The notes under the pieces were generated by a model. That model saw only the letters and a list, made by a program, of their open reading frames with translations, was not told the DNA's origin and searched no databases. The position numbers and the translations under genes are program-made. From Flavobacterium piscisymbiosum (GTDB taxonomy: Bacteria > Bacteroidota > Bacteroidia > Flavobacteriales > Flavobacteriaceae), in assembly GCF_020905295.1 (NCBI RefSeq), contig NZ_JAJJMM010000001.1, forward strand, positions 1,798,001 through 1,862,000: a stretch of DNA of 64,000 nt, in the 5' to 3' direction. Position 1 is the first letter of the stretch. Each line of letters starts with the position of its first letter. Of this stretch, positions 26,631 through 35,561 are shown piece after piece.

Positions 26631-28401
26631 ACTTTTTAATAGCGACCATTACTTTAATCTCGTAATTTTCTAAGATTTTCTTTTTTTCTTCGATAGAACC
26701 ATTTGCACTAATATAATTCAAAGTGATAGCATATTTTTGATGGTCTATTTTTTGTACCACGCTTTTATTGGAGTGATTGTTTCTTCTAAAATTGGAGTTT
26801 TTATTGACAAAGTCATTTATTTTTAATGGAATAATGTCCTGATTGATTTGCAGATCCAGACCATAATCGGTTTTTACTGATTTTATACTATAGGTTTTTC
26901 CTTCTATCGAAGTACAGTTGTTACAATCAAAATTGTTATAGCTGGAGATTGAAAACAAAAAGTCGTTTCCATGAATATTTTCTACTTTATTATTGTCATT
27001 TCCATAATAATAAAAATAAAAAGTGTTGTCTGTATCATTTCTCAGATCATATTCTGACCGATATTCATATCCTAAGCTTTTCATTATTTCATAATAACCA
27101 GGAGATTTGTCTTTTTTAAGAAGCGCTTCAAGTTTTCCTTTAGCATAAGGAATCATAACTGCTGCACCATAATTATCATCTAAAAATGAAACGATGCTGC
27201 TTAAATCCTGTTCTTGTTCGAAAGTTAATTTTTGATTTGATTTTCCCATATAAAATTCAAATCGGGATAACTGACTGTGTTTTGAAATAGAATTAGCGCT
27301 TTGCGGACCAACAATAGAAAACAGTCCGGCCAGACACATACTTATAGGTATAAACTTAATTTTAGGATTTTTTTGAATTAAAAAATACCCCACAACAATA
27401 GACAGCCATATCGATAATAATATAACATAATAACGTTCGTGCGTAAAGCCGTAAAGATTAATTCTATACAAAATCGCCCAAAAAAGTAATCCTAATAAAG
27501 GAATCAAAAGAAAATAAAACCAACGACTAAAGGTTCTCATCCAGAGATTAGCAGTTTCAGTCGCGATGGGATGAATTAATAAAAAAGACAGAATTCCGAA
27601 AATGGCAAATACTAAAACCAGATACGAAACCCAGCCTACAGGCAATGAAAGTGTCACTAATATTTTTGCTTCGTAACAGATTAAAATCACCAGATAAAGA
27701 CTTATTAGCGGTAGCAAAACATATTGAGTAAAGTTTTTAAGCCCTTTAGGATATTTTAAAACCAACGGATTTTGACTGTCATTGGTTTCCGGAACACCAT
27801 TTAAAAAGAAAATGGTATTAAAGATTCCTGCAATAATAAAAAAGATATGAAGATAAATATTATTATAAAACTTAACCTTAAACAACTTATCGATAGCTAA
27901 AATAGCCAGTGCCAGACCGCAATAAAGTACAATACTATACAATCCGGAAGTTAAAATTCGAAGAAAAAGCTGCTTGTTGAATTCCCAAAATTCATCCTGA
28001 TTGTAGGTTCTTGGTAGAAAACCGGCAAATGAAACCAACAAATGCAAAGCAATGTTAAGTACTAAAAATTGCTGCATTTCTATTTCTGTAATCCGTTGAT
28101 GAAAACCAAAAACAAAGAGCACAATTAATGCACCCAGAGCAATACTAGTAGCGAAACGCAGAATAGTATTCTTTTTTGCAGCGATAAAAAATAAACTCAC
28201 AGAAAGAAATAAAACCAGACACAATGAACAGCTCATTAGGGCTTTTTGGTAAAGTTCTTTGTTAGGATCCTGATATTCTAGTTCATTAAGGATAATGGCA
28301 AAAATGGTTCCTGAAATCGCAGTTATGATTTCGAGTGGAAATCTAAGAATGGTATTTAATGTTGCGTTTAGAACGTTTTGTAACGATGGAAGTCGGCTCA
28401 T
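26629..28401 (-). CDS. DUF4153 multi-pass membrane protein
   Basis: A 590-residue protein with about 11-12 transmembrane helices in residues 15-365 (for example LYQKALMSCSLCLVLFLSVS, ILTSGLYSIVLYCGLALAIL, WVSYLVLVFAIFGILSFLLI), followed by a soluble C-terminal region of about 220 residues with mixed alpha/beta character and two Cys in NNFDCNNCTSIEGKTY. The length, helix distribution and N-terminus (LRFPLEIITAISGTIFAIIL) match the Bacteroidota DUF4153 family, whose function is not known. The assignment is from memory of the family. It is convergent with paralogue 2 and divergent from the M28 peptidase gene. Confidence 0.7.
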   Translation of the reverse strand: MSRLPSLQNVLNATLNTILRFPLEIITAISGTIFAIILNELEYQDPNKELYQKALMSCSLCLVLFLSVSLFFIAAKKNTILRFATSIALGALIVLFVFGFHQRITEIEMQQFLVLNIALHLLVSFAGFLPRTYNQDEFWEFNKQLFLRILTSGLYSIVLYCGLALAILAIDKLFKVKFYNNIYLHIFFIIAGIFNTIFFLNGVPETNDSQNPLVLKYPKGLKNFTQYVLLPLISLYLVILICYEAKILVTLSLPVGWVSYLVLVFAIFGILSFLLIHPIATETANLWMRTFSRWFYFLLIPLLGLLFWAILYRINLYGFTHERYYVILLSIWLSIVVGYFLIQKNPKIKFIPISMCLAGLFSIVGPQSANSISKHSQLSRFEFYMGKSNQKLTFEQEQDLSSIVSFLDDNYGAAVMIPYAKGKLEALLKKDKSPGYYEIMKSLGYEYRSEYDLRNDTDNTFYFYYYGNDNNKVENIHGNDFLFSISSYNNFDCNNCTSIEGKTYSIKSVKTDYGLDLQINQDIIPLKINDFVNKNSNFRRNNHSNKSVVQKIDHQKYAITLNYISANGSIEEKKKILENYEIKVMVAIKK

Positions 28402-28555
28402 TTTTTTAATCAGTTATTTTGTATAAAGTAAGCTAAATTGTAAGGGATAACCAAATAAAAATAATAATGCAAAAAAAATGTTCCTGTGATTTTATTGATT
28501 TAGCATTTCAGTACTATTTCAAATCCAAATAAGCTTTTTTTTCTCTATTAATTAC

Positions 28556-28563
28556 TAAGTTTG
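28556..28563 (+). promoter_or_regulatory. -7 box of the M28 peptidase gene
   Basis: TAAGTTTG matches TAnnTTTG, 20 bp before the ATG. No clear -33 box. Confidence 0.45.
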
Positions 28564-28582
28564 GGATACTAAATTAAAACGT

Positions 28583-30049
28583 ATGAAAAATAAAATGATA
28601 CTCGTTTTGATTGCTTACGGAGGAGTAGTTTTTTCGCAGGCAATTAAAAAACCGCTAGTTTCAGCAATTACAGACAAAGACCTTAAAACCGATATGTACC
28701 AGATGGCTGGTGATCATTTTAATGGTCGTGAAGCAGGAACTCTTGATGAGTTAAAGGTGTCGATGTGGCTGGCCAATAAAGCGAAAGAAGCAGGAATGGC
28801 TCCCGCTGGTGATGACGGAACTTATTTCCAGTTTTTTGATATGTACAGGCATCAGGTAACTCCTAATACAAAATTTAAAATTGGACAAAAAGAATATAAA
28901 TTGTGGAAAGAGGTTCTCGTAGCAGAAACTACCAATATAAAAGTAGATGCGCCATTAGTATATTTAGGAGCCGCAACAAAAGAAGAGATTGAGAAAGCCG
29001 ACGTAAAAGGTAAAGCGGTTGTTGTATTGGCTTCGAAAGAAGGAATTGCAGATGACATTTCACTTTTTGACAGACGTTATCCGGGTCTTGTTCGAAGTAA
29101 ATACTATGAGCTTGTATCAAAAAAAGGAGCGTCAGCACTTATTTTTGTAGCAGATGCCTTGGCAGAAGAAAGCTGGTCTCAGGTAGAACCACAAATGACA
29201 AGAGGTATTTACGGAATTGAAGGAGTTCGCGATAAAATTGGATCAACTATGCCGGTTTTCTGGGTACATAATGATCAGTTAGCCTATTTAAAAACAACTA
29301 AAGATCTTTTGTCTACAGAAGTAATTTCTGAAACTTATAAATATCCATCAGTAAATGTAGTAGGAATAGTAGAAGGAACAGATCCTAAATTAAAAAAGGA
29401 ATATGTTCTTTTTAGCGGACATCAGGATCATGATGGTGTAAGACAAAAATACGGTCAGGATTCTATTTATAATGGTGCTGACGATAATGCGAGTACTTGT
29501 GTGGCCATGCTGGCTATTGCAAGAGCTTACAAAAAACAACCAGGAAAAAGAACTTCCTTGTTTGTATTTCACGGTGCAGAAGAAAGAGGCTTGTTAGGAT
29601 CAAGATGGTACGCATCGCACCCAACAGTTCCGGAAGCAGCTATCATTGCAGTTTTAAACGGTGATATGATTGGTCGAAATAATGTAAACCAGGCAGCTCT
29701 TTTAGGTTCTAGCTCTCCTCACGAAAACTCATCAGATTTGGTAGCGATTGCTAAAAAAGCCAATGATGAAGGGCCTAAATTCGATTTGGATAAACTTTGG
29801 GACAGACCAGAACATCCGGAATATTTTTATTTCCGTTCAGATCATTTGCCTTATGCAAAAAGAGGAATTCCATCGGTTTTCTATACCAGTGTTTTGCACA
29901 GTCAATACCACACGCCAATGGATGAATCTGAAAATATTGATTTCGTAAAATTGCATAAAATGACAGAGTGGATGTACCGTACAGGATGGATTTTATCAAA
30001 TGATGCTTCTCGTCCTAAGACATTACCAAATGTACAATTAGAGCGATAA
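28583..30049 (+). CDS. M28 family zinc aminopeptidase with PA domain
   Basis: A 488-residue exported peptidase. After a short signal peptide (MILVLIAYGGVVFSQ) comes a PA-domain-like insertion (about 120-220; VKGKAVVVLASKEG, SALIFVADA) and then the M28 catalytic domain: LFSGHQDHDG (first zinc His and catalytic Asp), YNGADDNASTCVAMLAIARA (bridging Asp), VFHGAEERGLLGSRWYA (Glu pair), VLNGDMIGRN (Asp) and VLHSQYHTP (last zinc His). All five metal ligands are present, so it should be active, removing N-terminal residues from peptides in the periplasm or outside the cell. It is monocistronic, with a terminator at 30162-30197. Confidence 0.92.
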   Translation: MKNKMILVLIAYGGVVFSQAIKKPLVSAITDKDLKTDMYQMAGDHFNGREAGTLDELKVSMWLANKAKEAGMAPAGDDGTYFQFFDMYRHQVTPNTKFKIGQKEYKLWKEVLVAETTNIKVDAPLVYLGAATKEEIEKADVKGKAVVVLASKEGIADDISLFDRRYPGLVRSKYYELVSKKGASALIFVADALAEESWSQVEPQMTRGIYGIEGVRDKIGSTMPVFWVHNDQLAYLKTTKDLLSTEVISETYKYPSVNVVGIVEGTDPKLKKEYVLFSGHQDHDGVRQKYGQDSIYNGADDNASTCVAMLAIARAYKKQPGKRTSLFVFHGAEERGLLGSRWYASHPTVPEAAIIAVLNGDMIGRNNVNQAALLGSSSPHENSSDLVAIAKKANDEGPKFDLDKLWDRPEHPEYFYFRSDHLPYAKRGIPSVFYTSVLHSQYHTPMDESENIDFVKLHKMTEWMYRTGWILSNDASRPKTLPNVQLER

Positions 30050-30075
30050 ATTTTGTTTTATTTGTATTGAAATTT

Positions 30076-30322
30076 AGACGCAGATAAAACGGATTCGCTA
30101 CCGCGAAAACGCAGATAAAAACGGATTTTATATTTGAAAAACATCATCTAATTCCTAAAATAAAAAGGCTTTCTGAAACTTTCAGAAAGCCTTTTTTATG
30201 CACATTTAAATTGGATTATAATAATAAGTAATTTTTATATTTCCATCAAAGAAAATAAACCAGGAAAAAAAATCCGTTTTTATCCGCGACTTTACGAAGT
30301 AAATCCGTTTTATCCGCGTCGA
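30076..30322. repeat. Inverted pair of GATAAAAACGGATT repeats
   Basis: The 16-mer GATAAAAACGGATTTT (30114-30129) recurs in inverse at 30269-30284. Related ATAAAACGGATT words (30084-30093) and ATCCGTTTTATCCGC words (30302-30318) flank them. The pair encloses the M28 terminator in the 362-bp gap before metK. Such ACGGAT words are frequent in flavobacterial spacers. Confidence 0.65.
30162..30197 (+). terminator. Terminator of the M28 peptidase gene
   Basis: AAAAAGGCTTTCTGAAA pairs with TTTCAGAAAGCCTTTTTT, a 14-bp perfect stem with a minimal loop. Confidence 0.9.
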
Positions 30323-30352
30323 ATTTAGCTACAGATAAAACTAACCAAAAAT

Positions 30353-30390
30353 AAAAGAGGCTGCCTAAAATGAATAGACAGCCTCTTTTT
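30353..30390 (-). terminator. Terminator of metK
   Basis: AAAAGAGGCTG (30353-30363) pairs with CAGCCTCTTTTT (30379-30390); on the minus strand a T-run follows. It lies 22 bp past the metK stop. Confidence 0.9.
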
Positions 30391-30411
30391 ATATGTAAAT
30401 TTTAGATTGAA

Positions 30412-31662
30412 TTACAATCCAAATTCTGCTTTTACTTTGTCTACGAAATCAAGTTTCTCCCAGGTAAATAGCTCAACAGTAACTGTTTTTACATTTCCTC
30501 CCGGAGCAGAAAAAGTTTTAGTTACCACTTCTGGTTTACGTCCCATGTGTCCGTAAGCAGCAGTTTCGCTATAAATTGGGTTTCTTAATTTCAAACGTTG
30601 CTCGATAAAGTAAGGACGCATATCAAAGATAGCTTCTACTTTTTTAGCGATTTCACCGTTAGTTAAGTTTACTTTAGAAGTTCCGTAAGTATCAATAAAA
30701 ATACCCATTGGTTCAGCAACTCCAATTGCGTAAGAAACCTGAACTAAGATTTCGTCAGCAACACCTGCAGCCACTAAGTTTTTAGCGATATGACGAGTTG
30801 CATAAGCAGCACTTCTGTCTACTTTACTTGGATCTTTTCCAGAGAATGCACCACCACCGTGAGCACCTTTTCCACCGTAAGTATCAACAATGATTTTTCT
30901 TCCTGTTAAACCAGTATCTCCGTGAGGTCCTCCAATAACGAATTTTCCTGTTGGGTTAATATGGTAGTTGATTTTATCATTGAATAAATGCGCGTGTGTT
31001 GGATTTTTAGCAATGATTCTTGGAATCAAAATTTCGATGATATCTTTTTTGATTTTAGCCAACATTGTAGCCTCTTCATCAAAATCATCGTGTTGAGTCG
31101 AGATTACAATCGCATCAATACGAGTTGGTTTGTTATCATCACTATATTCTAAAGTTACCTGCGATTTTGCATCAGGACGTAAATAAGTGATTTCGTTATT
31201 CTCACGTCTTAAAATTGCTAACTCTTGTAATAATTTATGAGATAGATCAAGTGCCAATGGCATGTAGTTTTCAGTTTCGTTAGTTGCGTAACCAAACATC
31301 ATTCCCTGGTCTCCTGCACCTTGCTCTTCTGGCTTAGCTCTGTCAACCCCTTGATTAATATCTGCAGATTGCTCATGAATTGCTGAAAGAATTCCACAAG
31401 AATTTGCTTCAAACATATACTCGCTTTTTGTATATCCAATTTTACGGATTACATCACGGGCAATTTGCTGCACATCAAGATAAGTATTCGATTTTACTTC
31501 ACCAGCTAAAATTACCTGACCTGTAGTAACAAGAGTTTCGCAAGCTACTTTTGAGTCAGCATCAAATGCCAAAAAGTTATCAATTAATGCATCCGAAATT
31601 TGATCTGCAACTTTGTCTGGATGCCCTTCACTAACAGATTCTGACGTAAATAAATAAGCCAT
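30412..31662 (-). CDS. metK: S-adenosylmethionine synthetase
   Basis: A 416-residue MetK that makes S-adenosylmethionine from ATP and methionine. Motifs: [20 protein letters not shown] (ATP-binding His and Asp), the metal-binding and dimer signature [31 protein letters not shown], and the P-loop-like [20 protein letters not shown]. The length is slightly above E. coli MetK, as in other Bacteroidota. It is the first gene of the sulfur/methionine half of the window and is monocistronic: a strong promoter, a probable SAM-II riboswitch in the leader (31711-31826), and a terminator at 30353-30390. Control by its own product is therefore likely. Confidence 0.97.
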   Translation of the reverse strand: MAYLFTSESVSEGHPDKVADQISDALIDNFLAFDADSKVACETLVTTGQVILAGEVKSNTYLDVQQIARDVIRKIGYTKSEYMFEANSCGILSAIHEQSADINQGVDRAKPEEQGAGDQGMMFGYATNETENYMPLALDLSHKLLQELAILRRENNEITYLRPDAKSQVTLEYSDDNKPTRIDAIVISTQHDDFDEEATMLAKIKKDIIEILIPRIIAKNPTHAHLFNDKINYHINPTGKFVIGGPHGDTGLTGRKIIVDTYGGKGAHGGGAFSGKDPSKVDRSAAYATRHIAKNLVAAGVADEILVQVSYAIGVAEPMGIFIDTYGTSKVNLTNGEIAKKVEAIFDMRPYFIEQRLKLRNPIYSETAAYGHMGRKPEVVTKTFSAPGGNVKTVTVELFTWEKLDFVDKVKAEFGL

Positions 31663-31710
31663 AATAATTTATTAAATTAAAATTAAGTGAGGAAAAAAAT
31701 TGCTTAAAAA

Positions 31711-31826
31711 GGGCTAAAGGAGATAGTCTGCTTTAGCATTTTTTAATGCCGAAATTTATCTTTCGGCATTCATAACGAACCATTTCATTATGAAGAGGTT
31801 GCAATCAGTTCAAATTTTTCCTCCGT
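31711..31826 (-). promoter_or_regulatory. Probable SAM-II riboswitch with inserted hairpins, metK leader
   Basis: Read on the minus strand, the leader holds the SAM-II hallmarks: a short P1 (GGAGG at 31824-31820 with CCTC at 31798-31795) enclosing ATTTGAACTGATTGCAA, which follows the conserved AUUUGA-C...UUGCA loop, and further on the conserved GCTAAAG (31737-31731) that would enter the loop as the pseudoknot strand. Two hairpins lie between them, TTCATAA...TTATGAA (31794-31769) and AATGCCGAAA...TTTCGGCATT (31770-31745). GCTAAAG can also pair with CTTTAGC (31719-31713), giving a competing stem followed by CCCTTTTT. The predicted transcript start (about 31830) is just before P1. Recognised by eye, so a covariance search is needed. 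Confidence 0.6.
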
Positions 31827-31835
31827 ATTCGGGTG

Positions 31836-31865
31836 CAAAAGTACAAAACCATTTTGATTTGCAAA
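31836..31865 (-). promoter_or_regulatory. metK promoter
   Basis: On the minus strand TTTG (31865-31862), 18 nt, TACTTTTG (31843-31836): an excellent consensus match, placing the transcript start at about 31830. Confidence 0.75.
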
Positions 31866-31923
31866 TTAAAGTTCAACTTTTTTTATTTTTTATGGCATAA
31901 ATTTAACAGTAATATACTAATTT

Positions 31924-31936
31924 GATAGGGTAATAG
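31924..31936 (+). promoter_or_regulatory. Candidate operator sharing a 13-mer with the sulfate operon
   Basis: GATAGGGTAATAG is identical to 47931-47943, where it overlaps an inverted repeat just downstream of the sulfate-operon promoter. Both copies follow a TACTAATTT(T)G context. It may be a site for the Rrf2 regulator encoded at 46357. Confidence 0.4.
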
Positions 31937-31954
31937 AAAATATTTCAGTTTTTG

Positions 31955-31986
31955 TTTGGCTGATAAAAAAATAGTTCGCAAATTTG
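31955..31986 (+). promoter_or_regulatory. Putative promoter of the leader/TonB receptor transcript
   Basis: TTTG (31955-31958), 20 nt, CAAATTTG (31979-31986; seven of eight positions of TAnnTTTG if N is free). The predicted start at about 31992 is 15 nt before the leader-peptide ATG. Confidence 0.45.
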
Positions 31987-32006
31987 CCTCACGAAAATTA
32001 AAAAAA

Positions 32007-32075
32007 ATGAAATTTACAGTTTGCAATATGATGTCTTGTAAGATGCCGGAGTTCTCCGCAGAGACGCTATTGTAA
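32007..32075 (+). CDS. Cys/Met-rich attenuation leader peptide (TonB receptor)
   Basis: A 22-codon frame begins with ATG and carries the run VCNMMSCKM, i.e. two Cys and three Met codons in nine, then PEFSAETLL and TAA. It lies between a plausible promoter and the terminator at 32099-32129. GCAGAG near its end (32058-32063) is complementary to CTCTGC, the 5' arm of that terminator (32103-32108). A ribosome stalled at the Cys/Met codons would leave GCAGAG free to form this antiterminator; one that reads to the stop would cover it. This is the standard design of amino-acid attenuators, and I infer that it senses Cys- or Met-tRNA charging. Confidence 0.7.
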   Translation: MKFTVCNMMSCKMPEFSAETLL

Positions 32076-32098
32076 TTTTTTTTCAAAAATATAAATAG

Positions 32099-32129
32099 AA
32101 ACCTCTGCAGATAGCAGAGGTTTTTTTTT
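32099..32129 (+). terminator. Attenuator terminator before the TonB receptor gene
   Basis: ACCTCTGC pairs with GCAGAGGT over a 5-nt loop, followed by nine T's. It lies between the leader peptide and the receptor gene (ATG at 32194), so it must be read through for expression. Confidence 0.85.
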
Positions 32130-32193
32130 GTCCCGATAAAAAATAACTGCAAATACTTTTTAAGCCAAAACCACTAAATTAATCTTAAAAGCA

Positions 32194-35040
32194 ATGAAGA
32201 AAAATGTACTAATCGCTTTAGGTCTGCTCACGTTTTCAGGTGTTTATGCTCAGGAAAATAAAAAAGAACAGGATAGCCTGAAAAATAATGAATTGTCTGA
32301 AGTAACAATAGTAGGATCCAGAAGTAAAAATCGTGTAAAAACCGATGTCCCTGTTCCTGTAGATGTTTTTAATATTTCAGACATTACAAAAGGTTCTCCA
32401 CAAACAAGCGTAACTCAGATCTTAAATTACGTTGCACCTTCATTTACCAGTAACGCGACCTCTACCGCAGATGCTACAGATCACGTCGATCCGGCACAAT
32501 TAAGAGGTTTAGGCCCTGATCAGGTTTTGATATTAGTAAACGGTAAACGCAGGCATTCGAGCGCATTGGTAAACATAAACGGATCTCCGGGAAGAGGATC
32601 TGTTGGAACAGATTTAAATGCAATTCCGTCATTTGCTATCGAAAGAATCGAAGTTTTACGTGACGGTGCAGCAGCTCAATACGGTTCAGATGCTATCGCT
32701 GGGGTTATTAATATTGTACTGAAAAAGAATGCTGATTTTATCTCAGGAGGTATTCAATATGGTACCAATTTATCTTCGGGATCTAATAATTTTAAAGGCG
32801 GAGCTGACGGACAAACCGTACAAGTAGATTTAAACTACGGAACCTCTTTAGGTAAAGAAGGAAGTTTCCTGAATGTTACCGGAACTGCTGTAACCAGACA
32901 GGCAACAAGCAGAGCAGGAATTAGAAATAATGGAATTTTTAACGCTTATAATGCTGTAGAAAACAGAGCAGCTCAAAATGGTGTGGCTATCAATTCATTG
33001 TTCAGTAATATTAACAATACTTCAAATTCAGCGCAAATTATTAGCTCATTACAGCAATATGCACCACAAGTAAGTTACTTTACACCGGCACAGCAAACTG
33101 CAATTTCTTCTGCAACAACATTGGCTCAAATGCAAACGGCTTTGAATTTTGATGTTACTAATAATGAACTTGCTTACAGAGGTCAGGAAAGAAGTGATTA
33201 TAATATGAGTGTTGGTCAGTCAGAACTGGCTTCAGGACAACTATATTACAATACCAAATATCCTCTGTCTGATATTACATCTTTGTATTCTTTTGGTGGA
33301 GTTTCGTATAGAAACGGTAAATCTTATGCTTTCAACAGATTACCAAACGGTTCCGGTACTTTCACGCAAGTGTATGAAAACGGATTTTTACCGGAAATAG
33401 AATCGTCTATATTAGATGCTTCGGCAGCACTTGGAGTCACTACCAATATATTGGGTTTTGATACTGATTTAAGTACCAACCTGGGCTCAAACTCTTTTCA
33501 ATACGATGTAAACAATACCATCAATGCGACTTTAGGAGTAAATTCTCCTTCTAGTTTTGATGCTGGTAAAGTTTCATTTTTGCAAAGCACAACCAATTTA
33601 GATTTCAGTAAAAAGCTTGATGTTTTAGAAGGATTGAATGTTGCTTTTGGTGGAGAGTTCAGATATGAAAACTATCAGATTAAAGCAGGAGAAGAAGCTT
33701 CTTATGGATTGTATGATATAAACGGAAACATAGTTCCTGGAATTTTGCCAAGTAATTCACCTTTAATAGTAACAGACTTTTTTGGTAACAAGCGTGGCGC
33801 AGGAGCACAGGGATTCTCTGGGTTTCAACCATCTGATGCTAAAGAAAAAGACAGAAAAAGTGGTGCTGCTTATCTTGATTTAGAATTGAATGCCACTAAA
33901 AACTGGCTTTTGAACGGAGCTGTTCGTTATGAAAATTACTCAGATTTTGGAAGCACGGTTATCTTTAAATTAGCTTCTCTTTTAAAAATAAATGATAATA
34001 TCAACTGGAGAATTTCAGGACAAACGGGTTTTAGAGCGCCATCATTACAACAAAAATATTTTGAATCAAGTTCTACTCAGTTTATAAATGGAGCACCTTA
34101 TCAGGTAGGTTATTTTACAAATGATTCTCAGGCCGCAAAAAGCATTGGGGTTGAAAGTCTAAAACCTGAAAAATCTAAAAGTATTAGTACAGGATTTACA
34201 TTTAAAATTCCTGATGCCAATATTACCATTGCAACCGATGCCTACTTTACAAGAATCGATGACAGAGTGGTGCTTACTGGACAATATTCAAGACCAACAG
34301 ATGCTCAGATAAATGCAGCTACATCTGCTACACAAAAAGATGCATTGACATTGTTTCAACAAGCATTTGATTTAAAAGGAGTGGAAAGAGCTTCGTTCTG
34401 GACCAACGGAATCGATTCTGAAACAAAAGGTATAGATGTGGTGATTTCTCAAAAATACGATGTAATCCAGGATTTTACCATCAGAAATGATTTTGCTTTA
34501 AGTTATAATACAACCAAAAGAGTAGGGAAATTAAATGTTCCTCAGTCTATTATCGATGCAGGTGGAGATCCTTATGTATATTCATTTTTCCCGGAATCAA
34601 GCAGAGTTTATTTAGAAGAAGCGATTCCTAAATTGAAAGCGAATTTAATGACAACATTCAGTATTAAAAAACTGGATATTTATTTAAGAAACAGTTATTT
34701 CGGAAAAGTGACTGATCCGGGTGCGACAGATGTAAATTTAGACGGATCATCTTCAGTTTATGAGCATCCGGAATACAGCGCAAAAATTGTTACCGATTTA
34801 TCTTTAGGATATCAAATCAATGAGAAATTCAGATTTACAATTGGTCTTAATAATATAGGAGATGTTTATCCGGATAGAAATAATCCGTCAACTCCGGCAT
34901 TTACCAATACAACGCCAACATTGTCTCCTGCGCCAAGTACAGATTTGACGAATGCAAATCAGTTTGCTTATTCAAGAGCAGTATCACAATTTGGATTGAA
35001 CGGAAGATTTGGTTTCGCCAGATTAAGTTTTAAATTTTAA
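32194..35040 (+). CDS. TonB-dependent outer-membrane receptor under Cys/Met attenuation
   Basis: A 948-residue TonB-dependent receptor. A signal peptide (MKKNVLIALGLLTFSGVYAQ) is followed by a TonB-box-like stretch (LSEVTIVGSRSKNR), the plug domain (LNYVAPSFTSNATS, QLRGLGPDQVLILVNGKRR, IPSFAIERIEVLRDGAAAQY, GSDAIAGVINIVLKK) and a 22-strand-type barrel ending FGFARLSFKF. There is no carboxypeptidase-like N-terminal domain, unlike SusC proteins. The ligand cannot be read from the sequence, but the gene is controlled by a leader peptide rich in Cys and Met codons and lies in a sulfur-metabolism region, so a sulfur compound or a cofactor of methionine synthesis (such as cobalamin) is a fair inference. 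No SusD-like partner is adjacent. Confidence 0.92.
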   Translation: MKKNVLIALGLLTFSGVYAQENKKEQDSLKNNELSEVTIVGSRSKNRVKTDVPVPVDVFNISDITKGSPQTSVTQILNYVAPSFTSNATSTADATDHVDPAQLRGLGPDQVLILVNGKRRHSSALVNINGSPGRGSVGTDLNAIPSFAIERIEVLRDGAAAQYGSDAIAGVINIVLKKNADFISGGIQYGTNLSSGSNNFKGGADGQTVQVDLNYGTSLGKEGSFLNVTGTAVTRQATSRAGIRNNGIFNAYNAVENRAAQNGVAINSLFSNINNTSNSAQIISSLQQYAPQVSYFTPAQQTAISSATTLAQMQTALNFDVTNNELAYRGQERSDYNMSVGQSELASGQLYYNTKYPLSDITSLYSFGGVSYRNGKSYAFNRLPNGSGTFTQVYENGFLPEIESSILDASAALGVTTNILGFDTDLSTNLGSNSFQYDVNNTINATLGVNSPSSFDAGKVSFLQSTTNLDFSKKLDVLEGLNVAFGGEFRYENYQIKAGEEASYGLYDINGNIVPGILPSNSPLIVTDFFGNKRGAGAQGFSGFQPSDAKEKDRKSGAAYLDLELNATKNWLLNGAVRYENYSDFGSTVIFKLASLLKINDNINWRISGQTGFRAPSLQQKYFESSSTQFINGAPYQVGYFTNDSQAAKSIGVESLKPEKSKSISTGFTFKIPDANITIATDAYFTRIDDRVVLTGQYSRPTDAQINAATSATQKDALTLFQQAFDLKGVERASFWTNGIDSETKGIDVVISQKYDVIQDFTIRNDFALSYNTTKRVGKLNVPQSIIDAGGDPYVYSFFPESSRVYLEEAIPKLKANLMTTFSIKKLDIYLRNSYFGKVTDPGATDVNLDGSSSVYEHPEYSAKIVTDLSLGYQINEKFRFTIGLNNIGDVYPDRNNPSTPAFTNTTPTLSPAPSTDLTNANQFAYSRAVSQFGLNGRFGFARLSFKF

Positions 35041-35054
35041 AAATATAAGATTGG

Positions 35055-35295
35055 CCCACGGGTTTTACGGATTTGAGCAGGTTTACACGGATTTTTTTAA
35101 TGCTTTAATTCTTTAATCAGTGACTTAACTTTTTATACAATCTGCTTCAGCTAAAATATGCCACAGATTAAAAATATTTACTCAGATTTTTTAATCATTT
35201 ATCCCGATAGCTATCGGGAGAGGCTAAATTTTTGAAACAATAGAAGAGGATAAAAAGAATCTGTGTAAACCCGTTTAATCCGTAAAACCCGTGGG
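35055..35295. repeat. Inverted repeat with 19-bp arms and central palindrome
   Basis: CCCACGGGTTTTACGGATT (35055-35073) recurs inverted at 35277-35295. Between them lies the 18-bp perfect palindrome TCCCGATAGCTATCGGGA (35202-35219). The arms continue with related ACACGGATT/AATCTGTGT words. The whole fills the gap after the TonB receptor gene and may act as its terminator or be a MITE-like repeat. Confidence 0.75.
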
Positions 35296-35365
35296 CTAAT
35301 CTATAAAGAGAAACACCACTATTTACAGGGCTTCGAAAAAAAATGTGTTAATTATCAATTTTTAA

Positions 35366-35398
35366 TTTGGTAGATCTAAAAATAGTTTATATATTTAC
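35366..35398 (+). promoter_or_regulatory. Putative promoter of the metY leader transcript
   Basis: TTTG, about 20 nt, TATATTTA (seven of eight positions of TAnnTTTG), followed at once by CTCTATCGAATTAGTCGAG (about 35399-35416), an imperfect inverted repeat that could be an operator at the transcript start. Confidence 0.4.
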
Positions 35399-35449
35399 TC
35401 TATCGAATTAGTCGAGTTTAAAAAAAGCAATTAATTTAAATAAAATAAA

Positions 35450-35530
35450 ATGAAAACAATAGCGAATAATATGATGATATGTTGTGAGATGATGCAAATG
35501 TGCATCCCAATTCGCTGTTGCCAAAAGTAA
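35450..35530 (+). CDS. Cys/Met-rich attenuation leader peptide (metY)
   Basis: A 26-codon frame from ATG to TAA contains five Cys (positions 11, 12, 18, 23, 24) and six Met (1, 8, 9, 14, 15, 17): NMMICCEMMQMC and IPIRCCQK. So extreme a content is not expected by chance. The last codons include CCAAAAG (35521-35527), complementary to CTTTTGG (35567-35573) in the 5' arm of the terminator that follows. A ribosome stalled at the inner Cys/Met codons would allow this antiterminator; full translation would block it. The small hairpin TTATAGTT/AACTATAA (35546-35563) lies between. I infer a Cys and/or Met attenuator for the following genes. Confidence 0.8.
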   Translation: MKTIANNMMICCEMMQMCIPIRCCQK

Positions 35531-35561
35531 AAGATGAAATCTTTGTTATAGTTAGAACTAT

